Shown here: positions 40,893-49,147 of the stretch, piece by piece
How positions within the stretch are numbered: the stretch's first letter is position 1
Layout of the letters: each line of letters begins with the position of its first letter
Assembly: GCA_019635415.1 (NCBI GenBank)
Contig: JAHBZN010000001.1
Span: 1,364,001-1,428,000 of the forward strand
Direction: 5' to 3'
DNA: 64,000 bases
DNA from: Ramlibacter sp.
Lineage (GTDB): Bacteria > Pseudomonadota > Gammaproteobacteria > Burkholderiales > Burkholderiaceae_C
Position numbers and translations under genes: made by a program
The notes under the pieces: model-generated
Databases searched by the model: none
The model's input: only the letters and a program-made list of their open reading frames with translations
Told to the model about the DNA's origin: nothing

Positions 40893-41633
40893 ATGACCAC
40901 AGAACTATCCCCCAGCCGCGTTCAGCGCGTGCGCCATGAACTCAAGCGGCGCGAGCTGCAGGTGGCGCGCGTGAGCACGTTGAGCCCGCATTTCCGCAGC
41001 ATCACCTTCACGGGCGAGTCGCTGGCCGACTTTGTCAGTGCGTCGTTCGACGACCATGTCAAATTCATCCTCAATGCCGGCACCGACGCCATGGTGGCCC
41101 GCGATTACACGCCGCGCCACTTCGATGCCAGTGCGCGCGAACTCACGATCGAGTTCGCGCTGCACGGCGAGGGCCCGGCAGCCGACTGGGCGGCGCAGGC
41201 GGCACCGGGGCAGCAGGTCACGGTGGGCGGACCGCGCGGCTCCTTCATCATCCCGCTCGACTACGACTGGCACCTGCTGGCCGGCGACGAGACGGCGTTG
41301 CCCGCCATCAGCCGCCGGCTTGAGGAACTGCCCGCCCAAGCGCGCGCGACGGTGCTGGTCCAGCTGGGCGATGCGGCGGACCGGCGAGCCTTTCGCAGCG
41401 AGGCCGATGTCCGGGTGCAGTGGCTGGACGCGAGCCAGAGCCTGACAGCGGCCGTACGGGACCTGGTGCTGCCGGAGGGCGAGGGCTATGCCTGGTGCGC
41501 GGGCGAGGCCGCCAGCATGGCCGAGCTGCGCCGCGTGCTGGTCGAGGAAAAAGGCCATGACCGGCATGCCATCCGCGCGGCGGCCTACTGGAAGCGCGGC
41601 GCCACGGCGCATCACGAAAACCTCGCGGATTGA
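40893..41633 (+). CDS. Siderophore-interacting FAD ferric reductase (SIP/ViuB family)
   Basis: A 246-residue SIP-family flavoprotein. FAD-binding block RDYTPRHFDASARELTIEFALHGEGPAADWA and VGGPRGSFIIPLDYDWHLLAGDETALPAI are the family signatures, followed by the C-terminal AWCAGEAASMAELRR and HAIRAAAYWKRG. It reduces ferric siderophores in the cytoplasm to release iron. It is under the divergent MarR-type regulator; no siderophore uptake genes are nearby. Confidence 0.95.
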   Translation: MTTELSPSRVQRVRHELKRRELQVARVSTLSPHFRSITFTGESLADFVSASFDDHVKFILNAGTDAMVARDYTPRHFDASARELTIEFALHGEGPAADWAAQAAPGQQVTVGGPRGSFIIPLDYDWHLLAGDETALPAISRRLEELPAQARATVLVQLGDAADRRAFRSEADVRVQWLDASQSLTAAVRDLVLPEGEGYAWCAGEAASMAELRRVLVEEKGHDRHAIRAAAYWKRGATAHHENLAD

Positions 41634-41641
41634 GGCCGTGG

Positions 41642-42385
41642 CTAGCGGGACAGCTGCGGCGCCGCGGCCGCAGCCCGGGTCTGCGCCAACAGGCCCCCCT
41701 GCTGGCGCCGCAGGCCGAACAGGTCCCTGATCGTGAGTTGCCCGCGCTGGCTGCGGATGTACCCCTCGGCGACCAGACCCTGGATCAGCCGGGCTACCAC
41801 TTCACGAGTGGTGCCCAGGTGGCCCGCCAGCGCTTGCTGCGTGGTTTTGAGGACCCCTTCCGACGAGGCGTGCAGCAGGATGTGGTGCACCAACCGCTGG
41901 CGGTGGTTGCAGGAGTGAATGGCGTCCAGCTCGGCCATCAGCCTGAACACCAGTGACGACAGCGCATGCACGGTCAGGTCCTGAATGGCGCTCTCCTGGG
42001 CAAACAGCTGGCGGTACAGCGGGCCGGGGATGATGGCCACACGGGTCGGGCCTTCGGCCTGCACCCAGGCCGGGTAGAGCAGGTCATTGAACAGGCAGTT
42101 CAGCGCCAGCACGCAGGTCTCGCCGGGGTTGACGGTGTACAGCGTGGCCTCGGTCCCGGTGGGCGTCACGGTGTACACGCGCAGGCGTCCGGCCAGCACC
42201 ACGTAGGCGCCCGATGCCGGCTGGCCCTTGTGCATGATGCTCGCGCCCGCAGCCGCGTTCTGGCGCAGGGCACCCTGGTTCAGCAGGCTGCGCGCGTTGG
42301 CGCTCAACCGGCTGAAAGGTTCAAACAACGCGAGTTCACCCAAAGCCTGCATGCTGCTCCCTACGCGGACGATGTGCCGCATCAT
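41642..42385 (-). CDS. Crp/Fnr-family transcription regulator
   Basis: A 247-residue regulator. The N-terminal cyclic-nucleotide-binding-like beta roll (ASIMHKGQPASGAYVVLAGRLRVY) and C-terminal helix-turn-helix (QQALAGHLGTTREVVARLIQGL) are clear. No N-terminal Cys cluster of the Fnr type. It is the last of four genes with overlapping ends; its ATG overlaps the cupin gene's stop (ATGA at 42382-42385). A perfect TGTAGCAATTGCTACA palindrome in front of the operon has Crp/Fnr-type geometry, so autoregulation is likely. Signal unknown. Confidence 0.9.
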   Translation of the reverse strand: MMRHIVRVGSSMQALGELALFEPFSRLSANARSLLNQGALRQNAAAGASIMHKGQPASGAYVVLAGRLRVYTVTPTGTEATLYTVNPGETCVLALNCLFNDLLYPAWVQAEGPTRVAIIPGPLYRQLFAQESAIQDLTVHALSSLVFRLMAELDAIHSCNHRQRLVHHILLHASSEGVLKTTQQALAGHLGTTREVVARLIQGLVAEGYIRSQRGQLTIRDLFGLRRQQGGLLAQTRAAAAAPQLSR

Positions 42386-43068
42386 GCCCCCGCCAGATGG
42401 CCGCGCTTGACCCACAGCAACGCGCCGCCCGGGCTGGCGATCGCCGGTTGCGAGCGGCCCGGCTGGCGCAGCCAGCCCCAGCACTCCAGCGGCTGGGGCG
42501 CGGTGCCGAGCGTGATGCTGCCCTCGACGACCAGCAGTTCCTGCCCTCCCTCGACGGGCTGCGCCGGAATGGTACACCCCGCCGCCAGCCGTTCGAGGTG
42601 AACGGTTTCATCCGCGCCTGCATGGAGGGGGGCCGTTGCGGTCGCCGGGGTGGCCTGGCCGGGCGCCGGGTCTGTCCAGCGCTGTTCATGCGGCAGCACC
42701 ACCACGCGCTGGCGCTCGGTGGCCCGCATCTGCCGCAGCTTCACGAAGATGATGCAACCGGTTTCGCTGAAAGGCGCATGGCTCGAGCCCGGCGGGTTGC
42801 GCACATAGGTGCCGCTGGGGTAGTGCCCGTGCTCGTCGCTGAATACGCCTTGCAGCACCAGGAACTCCTCACCCAGCTCGTGCACGTGGCGCGTGAACCG
42901 GCTGCCCGCTGCGTAGCGGACGATGCTGGTGGCCAGGGCCACTTCGTCGCCCCGGCGTTCCAGCAGGCGCCGCTGCACGCCGGGCTGGGGCGAGTCCACC
43001 CAGGGCAGGCGCCCGGCGTGGACCAGGGCGGGGGTCTCGCGGTCGGCGTTGATCAGGGGGAGGGTCAT
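42382..43068 (-). CDS. ChrR-like double cupin protein
   Basis: A 228-residue protein with two cupin halves. The first half has GDEVALATSIVRYAAGSRFTRHVHELGEEFLVLQGVFSDEHGHYPSGTYV, here summarised by the metal motif HVHELGEE and the PSGTYVRNPPGSSH block of the ChrR anti-sigma cupin. The second half resembles it weakly. It starts at 43068, overlapping the SDR stop by one base. It may bind metal or a small oxidised ligand and feed the downstream Crp/Fnr regulator. Confidence 0.82.
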   Translation of the reverse strand: MTLPLINADRETPALVHAGRLPWVDSPQPGVQRRLLERRGDEVALATSIVRYAAGSRFTRHVHELGEEFLVLQGVFSDEHGHYPSGTYVRNPPGSSHAPFSETGCIIFVKLRQMRATERQRVVVLPHEQRWTDPAPGQATPATATAPLHAGADETVHLERLAAGCTIPAQPVEGGQELLVVEGSITLGTAPQPLECWGWLRQPGRSQPAIASPGGALLWVKRGHLAGA

Positions 43069-43715
43069 CAGAATTTCTCCGTTGCCGTGCGCAGGTCGAT
43101 CTCGTGGGTCCACGCGGTGGCGGGCTGCTCGGCCAGCCAGCGGTAAGCGGCGGCCACCTCGCGAGGCGCCATGGCCTGCGCGTCGCTGGCGCCGAAGCGC
43201 GTGACCGACGCCGCGCCGCGCAACAGGCCGTCAATCACCACGTGCGCGACATGAATGCCGTGCGGCTGGAACTCGCGGGCCAAGGCCTGAGCCAGTCCGC
43301 GCAGGCCGAACTTGCCCGCCGCCATCGCGGCGAACCGCGCCGACCCGCGCAGCGAAGCCGTGGCGCCGGTGAAGACCATGCGGCCCCGGCCGCGTTCGAG
43401 CATGCCGGGCAACACGGCGCGGGCACAGTTGGCAGCGCCTGCCGGGCCGGCTTGCCAGCAGGCGTCAAAGTCGGCCGGGCCCAGTTGCATGAAAGGAGCC
43501 ACGGCCAGATGCCCGGCGTTGTAGAGCAACACGTCCACGGGGCCGTGCTGGCGGACCTGCGCCGCCACCGCGTCGGCCGTGGCGCGGGCGTCGGCCAGGT
43601 TGCAGTCCGAGCGGCGCAGGCCGGCCACCGTGTAGCCGGCGTCGGTGAATTCCCGGGCCAGCGCCTCGCCCAGCACGCCACCGCTGCCGGCGATCAATGC
43701 GAGCGGCGCCGTCAC
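43068..43715 (-). CDS. Short-chain dehydrogenase/reductase
   Basis: A 215-residue SDR with a GTG start overlapping the MAPEG stop (GTGA). Cofactor motif LIAGSGGVLGEALAREF near the N-terminus and YNAGHLAVAPF are visible. The usual active-site YxxxK reads AAMAAGKFGLRGLAQAL: the Lys is kept but the catalytic Tyr position is Ala or Met, so the enzyme may be atypical or inactive as a classic SDR. Second gene of the MAPEG-SDR-cupin-Crp operon. Confidence 0.8.
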   Translation of the reverse strand: MTAPLALIAGSGGVLGEALAREFTDAGYTVAGLRRSDCNLADARATADAVAAQVRQHGPVDVLLYNAGHLAVAPFMQLGPADFDACWQAGPAGAANCARAVLPGMLERGRGRMVFTGATASLRGSARFAAMAAGKFGLRGLAQALAREFQPHGIHVAHVVIDGLLRGAASVTRFGASDAQAMAPREVAAAYRWLAEQPATAWTHEIDLRTATEKF

Positions 43716-44110
43716 AGCAAACCCAGAACACGGCCGATGAGGGCCAGGGTGGCCAGCCATCCCGCCGTCCACGCCAGCGTGCGGGCCCCGGGAACGCCCA
43801 GCGTGTAGACGAGGTAGTGCGCCAGGCGTGCAAAGAAGTAGACGGCGCAGGCGCTGGCGGTCAGGGCGTCAGCGCGCCCGGTCAGCTGCACGGCCAGCAC
43901 GGCAGGTGCAAACATCACCAGGTTTTCCGTGGCGTTGGCGTGCGCCTTCTGCGCCCGCTGGGCCCAGGCGGCGAGCGGCTTGTCTTCAGGTGCGGGGTTG
44001 GCCAGGGTGCCCATGAGGCCGCGCACCGCCACGCGGTTGAGCACATAGGGCAGGCAGAACAGGGCGGTGGCGGCCAGGGTCAGGGTGAGCCAGTAGATTT
44101 CTCGGGACAT
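43712..44110 (-). CDS. MAPEG-family membrane protein
   Basis: A 132-residue, four-helix membrane protein of the MAPEG family (glutathione transferase-like eicosanoid proteins). Motifs: MGTLANP and AQRAQKAHANATENLVMFAPAV, then YFFARLAHYLVYTLGVPGARTLAW, typical of bacterial MAPEG. It is the first gene of a four-gene overlapping operon (MAPEG, SDR, cupin, Crp/Fnr). GGAG lies upstream of the ATG at 44110. Possible role in reducing lipid peroxides or conjugating electrophiles. Confidence 0.9.
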   Translation of the reverse strand: MSREIYWLTLTLAATALFCLPYVLNRVAVRGLMGTLANPAPEDKPLAAWAQRAQKAHANATENLVMFAPAVLAVQLTGRADALTASACAVYFFARLAHYLVYTLGVPGARTLAWTAGWLATLALIGRVLGLL

Positions 44111-44180
44111 GATGGGTTTCTCCGTTGCGTGCCGCAAGGCGGGCACGAACGGGACGATAGGAGGCTGGCGCCTGCCCGTA

Positions 44181-44196
44181 TGTAGCAATTGCTACA
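44181..44196. promoter_or_regulatory. Perfect 16-bp palindrome before the MAPEG operon
   Basis: TGTAGCAATTGCTACA is self-complementary across all 16 bases. The arms TGTAGC/GCTACA with a 4-bp centre match the geometry of Crp/Fnr sites. It lies 71-86 bp upstream of the MAPEG start codon, a class I/II activator position, and the operon encodes a Crp/Fnr protein. Confidence 0.65.
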
Positions 44197-44221
44197 CAGC
44201 CCGGCAAGGCCCCCGGGAGCC

Positions 44222-45037
44222 TCAGCCCGACACCACGAAATCGCTCACGGCCCGCATCATTTCCGGCGCGCCCAGCACCTTGGTGTGGCTGTAGCCATGG
44301 GTCTTGACCAGCCGGGCTTGCGGGCACAGGGCCGCCACGCGATCACCCTCCGTGTGCGGCACGAAGCGGTCGGTGGCGTCATAGAACAGCAACTGAGGTT
44401 CCACCGTCCCGCGCCAGGCCGCGCCGCCCTCCAGCGCCGACCAGGACAGGCCGAACTGGCCGGCGATGTGCTCGCGGTACCGCTGCAACGCGGGCTCGGG
44501 CGGATTCAGTTTTTGCCGGATGACGGCAATGGGCGGGAATGGATGCGAGGGCGCGCAGATGCTCACGAAGCGAGCGCCCTGGATGGCGCCAGTTGCGCGG
44601 GCCGCCATGAGCGTGAGCGCACCCGCCGAGTGGCCGACCCACGCGTGCACGGGCTCCCCCAATGCGCGCTGCAGCGCCGCCACGTCGTGGATGAAGCTGC
44701 CCCAGCAGGTGCGCCGTCCCGGTGAGCTGCCATGGCCGGTGATCTCGATCGCCACGCAGCGCATGCCCTGCTGCGCAAGGTGCGCCGCCAGTGGGGCCAT
44801 CTGCCCCGCGCGGCCGTTCCAGCCGTGGACCAGCACCACGAGCGGCCCGTGGCCCCAGGACCACGCGGTGTGGGAGCCGTCGTGGCCGTAGCGCAGGGGC
44901 TGGGCATGGGCCAGGGCTTCCTGCTGCGCCGGGTGCAGCGGCGGACGCAGGGTGCGCTCCGCCAGCAGGCGGATCAGCCGCAGGCCCAGCGAAGCGGGCA
45001 GGAAACGGATCAGGAAGCGGACGAGGGATTGGAACAT
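44222..45037 (-). CDS. Alpha/beta hydrolase
   Basis: A 271-residue hydrolase with an N-terminal hydrophobic segment (FLIRFLPASLGLRLIRLL). Then VVLVHGWNGRAGQM gives the oxyanion loop, WVGHSAGALTLMAA the nucleophile elbow (G-H-S-A-G), and YSHTKVLG the triad His. The start at 45037 is preferred over 45067, because the latter would place an inverted repeat at 45066-45083 over the start. Substrate unknown. It probably responds to the TetR regulator encoded just upstream. Confidence 0.85.
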   Translation of the reverse strand: MFQSLVRFLIRFLPASLGLRLIRLLAERTLRPPLHPAQQEALAHAQPLRYGHDGSHTAWSWGHGPLVVLVHGWNGRAGQMAPLAAHLAQQGMRCVAIEITGHGSSPGRRTCWGSFIHDVAALQRALGEPVHAWVGHSAGALTLMAARATGAIQGARFVSICAPSHPFPPIAVIRQKLNPPEPALQRYREHIAGQFGLSWSALEGGAAWRGTVEPQLLFYDATDRFVPHTEGDRVAALCPQARLVKTHGYSHTKVLGAPEMMRAVSDFVVSG

Positions 45038-45065
45038 GGTGCCCGCAAGGCTAGCGGTCCTGACC

Positions 45066-45083
45066 ATATGTTCAAGGACATAT
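45066..45083. promoter_or_regulatory. TetR-type operator ATATGT-N6-ACATAT
   Basis: A perfect dyad with 6-bp arms ATATGT and ACATAT and a 6-bp spacer, in the 57-bp gap between the TetR gene's stop (45095) and the hydrolase start (45037). It fits a repressor site for the hydrolase gene. Confidence 0.55.
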
Positions 45084-45094
45084 TCAGCCGTGGA

Positions 45095-45673
45095 TCAAGC
45101 CGTTGCGACCGACCAGAAGAAGCTGGGCTCGACGCCGCCCCTGTCCTCGGGCTGCGCTTCCAGCAGCTGGCGCGCACGGGCGCGGCAGGCGTCGGCCAGG
45201 CTGTCCCTGAGGGCCGGGTCGTCCACGCTCATTCCAATGGCCAGCGCGCCGACGATCATGGCGGCCGAGGCCAGGGCGGCGCTGTCGCTGTCCCGGGCCG
45301 GATCGACCTGGCGCTGCAGTTGTTCGCGCAGGTGCAGCAGCGCCTGGGCATAGGCGCGGCGCACTTCGGGTTGCTTGCTTGCCACGTCGGTGGCCAGGAA
45401 TGACCAGGGTGTGGCTGGGCCTTCGCCGCCCACCGGACCGGCCAGCAGCTGGTCCAGCCACGGGTCGCCTTGGGGTGCGGAGTGGCCCATCGACTCCTGG
45501 TACAGCTGGGCCTTGCTGCGGAAATGCGCATAGAAAGCACCGCGCGTGAGCGCGCAGCCCACCATGATGTCCTCGATCGAGGTGGCCTCGAACCCGCGCG
45601 CGCGAAAGAGCCGGCAGGCACTCTCCACAATGGCCTGGCGCGTGCGCTGCTTGTGGTCTTTGGGGTAGGGCAT
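45095..45673 (-). CDS. TetR-family regulator (AcrR-like)
   Basis: A 192-residue TetR protein: KQRTRQAIVESACRLFRARG, EATSIEDIMVGCALTRGAFYAHF is a near-perfect TetR helix-turn-helix. The C-terminal region resembles the group with LACARARQL-type helix 8-9. It lies just upstream of the alpha/beta hydrolase with an ATATGT-N6-ACATAT dyad between, so it probably represses that gene. Effector unknown. Confidence 0.92.
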   Translation of the reverse strand: MPYPKDHKQRTRQAIVESACRLFRARGFEATSIEDIMVGCALTRGAFYAHFRSKAQLYQESMGHSAPQGDPWLDQLLAGPVGGEGPATPWSFLATDVASKQPEVRRAYAQALLHLREQLQRQVDPARDSDSAALASAAMIVGALAIGMSVDDPALRDSLADACRARARQLLEAQPEDRGGVEPSFFWSVATA

Positions 45674-45771
45674 GGCAGAAGAAGGCGGTTGCGTTCCACC
45701 TCATCGTAGGCGCGCAATGCGGGAGCCACCTGTCAACAAGGTGATACCGATGGCCAGGCCCGACGCTGGCT

Positions 45772-46179
45772 CTAGGAGGGGGTGGCGCGGGCGATCCAGC
45801 GGTCGTACATGGCGATCTTGCTGTCCACCAGGGCCAGGGCGTCGCGCAAATCGTCGCAGCGTTGCTGTACCCGGTCCCGGTGGGCCCGCAGCAAGGCCCG
45901 GCTCTCCGGCAACGCGGACTTGCCTTGGCGCACCAGCCGGGCATAGGCCTGCATGTCGCGCACGCTCATGCCCGAGGCGCGCAGGCGGTCGAGCAAGCCC
46001 AGCCACTGGACGTGGCCCTCGCTGAACAATCGCTGTCCCGCGGCGTTGCGTGCCGCGCCCGGCATCAGGCGCTGCGCCTCGTACCAGCGAATGGTGTGCA
46101 CGCTGCGGCCGGAACGCCGCGCCAGCTCGCCGATGCGCAGGGTGGGGGCGGTGTCGGTTGAATAGGGATGAGTGGCCAT
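45772..46179 (-). CDS. MerR-family regulator
   Basis: A 135-residue MerR protein: LRIGELARRSGRSVHTIRWYEAQRLMPGA is the helix-turn-helix and wing, followed by LLDRLRASGMSVRDMQAYARL and a dimerisation helix. No Cys metal ligands in the C-terminus, so it is of the redox/small-molecule class rather than the metal class. The start MATHPYS at 46179 is preferred over an earlier in-frame ATG. No obvious target is adjacent; divergent to SUI1. Confidence 0.9.
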   Translation of the reverse strand: MATHPYSTDTAPTLRIGELARRSGRSVHTIRWYEAQRLMPGAARNAAGQRLFSEGHVQWLGLLDRLRASGMSVRDMQAYARLVRQGKSALPESRALLRAHRDRVQQRCDDLRDALALVDSKIAMYDRWIARATPS

Positions 46180-46251
46180 GCCGGTCTCCGGTAGTCCCCG
46201 GTGGGGGGCGCCAATATAGCCGGCCTTGCCGGGGCTTGCCACAATGCGGGG

Positions 46252-46617
46252 ATGAAAGGACTCTCCTCACTGGGCGCGCTGGTCTATTCGACGGACGCCG
46301 GGCGCGTGTGCCCCGAATGCCGCGAACCGCTGGCGCAATGCCGATGCAAGGTCCTGACGCGTGCCGTGCCACCGGGCGACGGCGTGGTGCGCGTGCAGCG
46401 CGAGACCAAGGGGCGGGGCGGCAAGGCAGTCACGCTGGTGCGGGGCGTGCCGCTGGACGCCACGGCGCTGGTGGCGCTCGGCAAGCAGCTCAAGGCGGCC
46501 TGCGGAAGCGGCGGCACGGTCAAAGAGGGCGTGGTGGAAGTGCAGGGCGACCATGTCGAGCGCGTGATGGCGCTGCTGCGCGAACAGGGCTTCAAGGTCA
46601 AGCGGTCCGGGGGCTGA
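46252..46617 (+). CDS. SUI1/eIF-1-family translation factor (YciH-like)
   Basis: A 121-residue protein. A short zinc-like N-terminus (CPECREPLAQCRC) precedes the SUI1 fold (VRVQRETKGRGGKAVTLVRGV, then LKAACGSGGTVKEGVVEVQGDH). E. coli YciH, the closest known type, influences start-codon fidelity. Monocistronic, with a start at 46252 that fits the family. Confidence 0.93.
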   Translation: MKGLSSLGALVYSTDAGRVCPECREPLAQCRCKVLTRAVPPGDGVVRVQRETKGRGGKAVTLVRGVPLDATALVALGKQLKAACGSGGTVKEGVVEVQGDHVERVMALLREQGFKVKRSGG

Positions 46618-46693
46618 GCTTGTGCCGCGCCGGCAAGCGGGTTGGCGCCGCCGTGCCTAGAATGATTCCGAATCTTTCTTTCGGAGGCTGTCC

Positions 46694-47386
46694 ATGATCA
46701 TGCTGTACTACCATCCCTCGCCCAATCCGCTCAAGGTGGCGCTGTACCTCGAGGAGGCCGGCCTGCCGTATGAGCTGGTCGCCATCGACACCCGCAAGGG
46801 CGATCAGCACACGGCCGCGTTTCGTGCCATCAACCCCAATGGCAAGACCCCCGCGCTGACCGACGGTGATGTGAAGGTGTTCGACAGCAATGCGATCCTG
46901 CTGTACCTGTCTGAAAAGACCGGCCAGTTCCTGCCCCCCGACACCCCTGCCGATCGCGCAGCCCTGCACTCCTGGCTGATGTTCGTGGCCACGGGCATTG
47001 GCCCGTATTGCGGGCAGGCCGTGCACTTCAAGCTTTTTGCGCCTGATCCGAAGGAATATGCGGTCAATCGCTACACCTTCGAGGCGGAGCGGCATTGGGG
47101 GCTGATCAATGACCATCTGGCCAGCCGGACCTGGATGGTGGGCAACACCTACACGCTGGTGGACATGGCGGTGTGGGGCTGGGCACGCATGATTCCGCGA
47201 TTTCTGGGGCCCGAGGGTTTTGCGTCGCTGCCCCACGTCAAGCGCCATCTCGACGCCATCAACGCGCGGCCAGCGGCACAGCGCGCCGAGGCACTCAAGG
47301 ATCGATTCGCCTTTAAACAGGAAATCGACGAACACGCACGCAAGCAGTTGTTTCCGCAAAACGAGCGGCTGGCCGCGGCCGATTGA
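46694..47386 (+). CDS. Glutathione S-transferase (YfcG/YghU-like)
   Basis: A 230-residue GST: MIMLYYHPSPNPLKVALYLEEAGLPYEL, NPNGKTPALTDGDVKVFDSNAI as thioredoxin-fold half, then helical half with DHLASRTWMVGNTYTLVDMAVWGWARM. The N-terminal glutathione residue region (PNPLKV) matches the Nu-class GSTs that reduce disulfides. GGAGG lies upstream. The 3' end is followed after nine bases by a 55-nt repeat in reverse orientation. Confidence 0.93.
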   Translation: MIMLYYHPSPNPLKVALYLEEAGLPYELVAIDTRKGDQHTAAFRAINPNGKTPALTDGDVKVFDSNAILLYLSEKTGQFLPPDTPADRAALHSWLMFVATGIGPYCGQAVHFKLFAPDPKEYAVNRYTFEAERHWGLINDHLASRTWMVGNTYTLVDMAVWGWARMIPRFLGPEGFASLPHVKRHLDAINARPAAQRAEALKDRFAFKQEIDEHARKQLFPQNERLAAAD

Positions 47387-47394
47387 ACCATTCT

Positions 47395-47449
47395 TGCTAT
47401 TTAATTTGTAGCGCATAGTGACTAACTGGCAAGGGCTACAGCTCATTTT
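47395..47449 (-). repeat. 55-nt interspersed repeat, copy 5
   Basis: A minus-strand copy with AAAATGAGC, then TGTAGCCCTTGCC, GTCACT, GCTAC at 38-42 and TAGCA at the end. GTAGC/GCTAC pairing is perfect; the AGTGGC-type pairing is lost. It lies nine bases after the GST stop, opposite to that gene's direction. Between it and the next gene (47650) about 200 bases show nothing else recognised. Confidence 0.75.
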
Positions 47450-47649
47450 GTCAATCATTTGACGGAATGAAGCCTGTGCCGGCGGTCTGCATGACCATGT
47501 ATTCATGGGGGATGTCTGGCCTGCGGCGGCGACACATAGCGCGGGTCCTCCGTTAAGATGGCGCTTCACAGGGCGAACTCTCAACCGCTGGCGCGGTACC
47601 GGACACAGAAACCGGGGCCGCACGGCCATCCAAAGCAGAACAAGCATTC

Positions 47650-48096
47650 ATGTCCAACATCGGAACGGTTCTCAAAAGTGAAATCTCGCGCGTGGCGCGC
47701 AAGGAACTGCGTGGCGAAACGCAGGCTCTGAAGAAGTCCATTTCCCAGTACCGCACACAGATCGCCGAGCTCAAGCGCCGTCTGCAGGCCTTGGAGCAGC
47801 AAGTCAAGCGGGTCGGCAAGGCCGCGGGCAAGGCGACCCCGGTGGCCGCCAAGTCCGACGGGGGCAGCAACCTACGTTTCAGCGCCAAGGGCTTTGGCGC
47901 GCAGCGCAAGCGGCTGGGCCTTTCGGCTGCCGCCCTGGCCAAGATCCTGGGCGTGTCGCAGCTGTCGGTCTACAAGTGGGAAAGCGGCAAGGCCCGGCCG
48001 CGCGCCAAGCAGCTGGAGAGCATTGCCTCGCTGCGCGGCATGGGCAAGCGCGAAGCCGCTGCCCGGCTCAACGCCGAACCGGCCCCGGCCGAATAA
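47650..48096 (+). CDS. Coiled-coil protein with C-terminal XRE-type helix-turn-helix
   Basis: A 148-residue protein. Residues ~1-60 are a charged coiled coil (VARKELRGETQALKKSISQY, ELKRRLQALEQQVKRV). Residues ~75-140 are an XRE/HTH_3 domain (QRKRLGLSAAALAKILGVSQLSVYKWESGKARPRAKQLE). It may oligomerise and bind DNA as a small nucleoid or regulatory protein. Monocistronic; the preceding 200 bases hold the promoter and no obvious target gene is adjacent. Confidence 0.85.
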   Translation: MSNIGTVLKSEISRVARKELRGETQALKKSISQYRTQIAELKRRLQALEQQVKRVGKAAGKATPVAAKSDGGSNLRFSAKGFGAQRKRLGLSAAALAKILGVSQLSVYKWESGKARPRAKQLESIASLRGMGKREAAARLNAEPAPAE

Positions 48097-48120
48097 ACGG
48101 CGACGGCTGGCGCCACCGCC

Positions 48121-49041
48121 TCAGGCGCTGGCCTGGGCGGCCCGCCAGAACGCTTCGCCCGCGGGGCTGAGTCGCGCCGCATCGCGGTACACGCACACCT
48201 GCAGCGCCACCTCCCATTGCGGGCCGCCCGCGGGCACGAGCCGGCCTTCCTCGAGGTCCTGCCGCGCCAGGCTCTCGGGCAGCCAGGCCACGCCACGTCC
48301 CTGCAGCGCCATGGTGCGCAGAACGGAGGCGAGATGCGCCGTGAACACCGTCTGGCATTCCAGGGCCGCAAGCCGCTCGCCGTGCACCGCATGCAGGATG
48401 CGGCCGATGCCTGATTCCGGGCTGTAGCCCAGCAACGGGACGGGTGCCGCCTTCGCGGCCGGTGTCAGGCCGTGCAGAGGGCGCGGGGCGCGCGCACTCG
48501 CGATGCCACGGGGTGCCGACACCGGGAGGAGCCGGTCGGCGCCGATGGTGATGCGTGGACAACCCGCTGCATCCAGCGCGCCCGGTGCGTCGGCGTGGGC
48601 ATGGCACAGCGCGAACTGGACCTGTCCTTGCATCAGCAGGGACTCGCAGCGCGGCAGCACATCGGACATCAGCCGCACGGGCCCGACAGGGGTGTGCGCT
48701 TCCAGCCCGTGCAGCCAGCCCGGCAGAAAGGTGAAGCTCAGCGCGTGCGTGGCCGCCAGCCGTAGCGTGGTGGCGCTTTGCTCGGCAGCCGCCCGGGCCT
48801 CATGCGGGATGCGCGCCACCCGGGCCAGCAGTTCTTCGGCCGTGGCATGAAACCACTCTCCGGCCTCCGTCAGGCGGGCCGGCTGGCTGCTGCGGTCGAA
48901 CAGGTCCACGCCCAGCCAGGCCTCGAGGGCCCGGATGCGCCGGCTGAAGGCCGGCTGGGTCATGTGGCGTTCATCGGCCGCGCGCGAAAAATTGCCGCTG
49001 GCGGCCAGCGCCATGAAGTCGTGGAGCCAGCTGAAGTTCAA
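48121..49041 (-). CDS. LysR-family regulator, divergent from D-tartrate dehydratase
   Basis: A 306-residue LysR protein with helix-turn-helix LHDFMALAASGNFSRAADERHMTQPAFSRRIRALEAWLG, a form close to HypT/YjiE-type regulators. The TTG start at 49041 (LNFSWLHDF) is favoured: an ATG-type reading from 49125 would overlap a perfect 15-bp dyad at 49103-49117 and extend an atypical N-terminus. Its target is probably the divergent tartrate dehydratase gene. Confidence 0.85.
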   Translation of the reverse strand: MNFSWLHDFMALAASGNFSRAADERHMTQPAFSRRIRALEAWLGVDLFDRSSQPARLTEAGEWFHATAEELLARVARIPHEARAAAEQSATTLRLAATHALSFTFLPGWLHGLEAHTPVGPVRLMSDVLPRCESLLMQGQVQFALCHAHADAPGALDAAGCPRITIGADRLLPVSAPRGIASARAPRPLHGLTPAAKAAPVPLLGYSPESGIGRILHAVHGERLAALECQTVFTAHLASVLRTMALQGRGVAWLPESLARQDLEEGRLVPAGGPQWEVALQVCVYRDAARLSPAGEAFWRAAQASA

Positions 49042-49102
49042 GGCCGGTGCTTTCAGGGCATGGAAGAAGAGAAAAAGGGCATTGGTCAATGCCGCGCGCA
49101 CG

Positions 49103-49117
49103 GCCGATGATATCGGC
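49103..49117. promoter_or_regulatory. Dyad GCCGAT-GAT-ATCGGC before the tartrate dehydratase gene
   Basis: A perfect 6-bp-arm inverted repeat with a 3-bp centre, 30 bp upstream of the tartrate dehydratase start and 61 bp upstream of the LysR TTG start. A likely operator for the LysR protein. Confidence 0.5.
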
Positions 49118-49147
49118 ACCTCCACTCATCAAGCCCCACGAGTCCCC

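Noticed and set aside
49042..49125. Longer N-terminus for the LysR at 48121
   Set aside because: Would cover the dyad at 49103-49117 and adds residues not seen in LysR proteins; TTG at 49041 gives a typical start.
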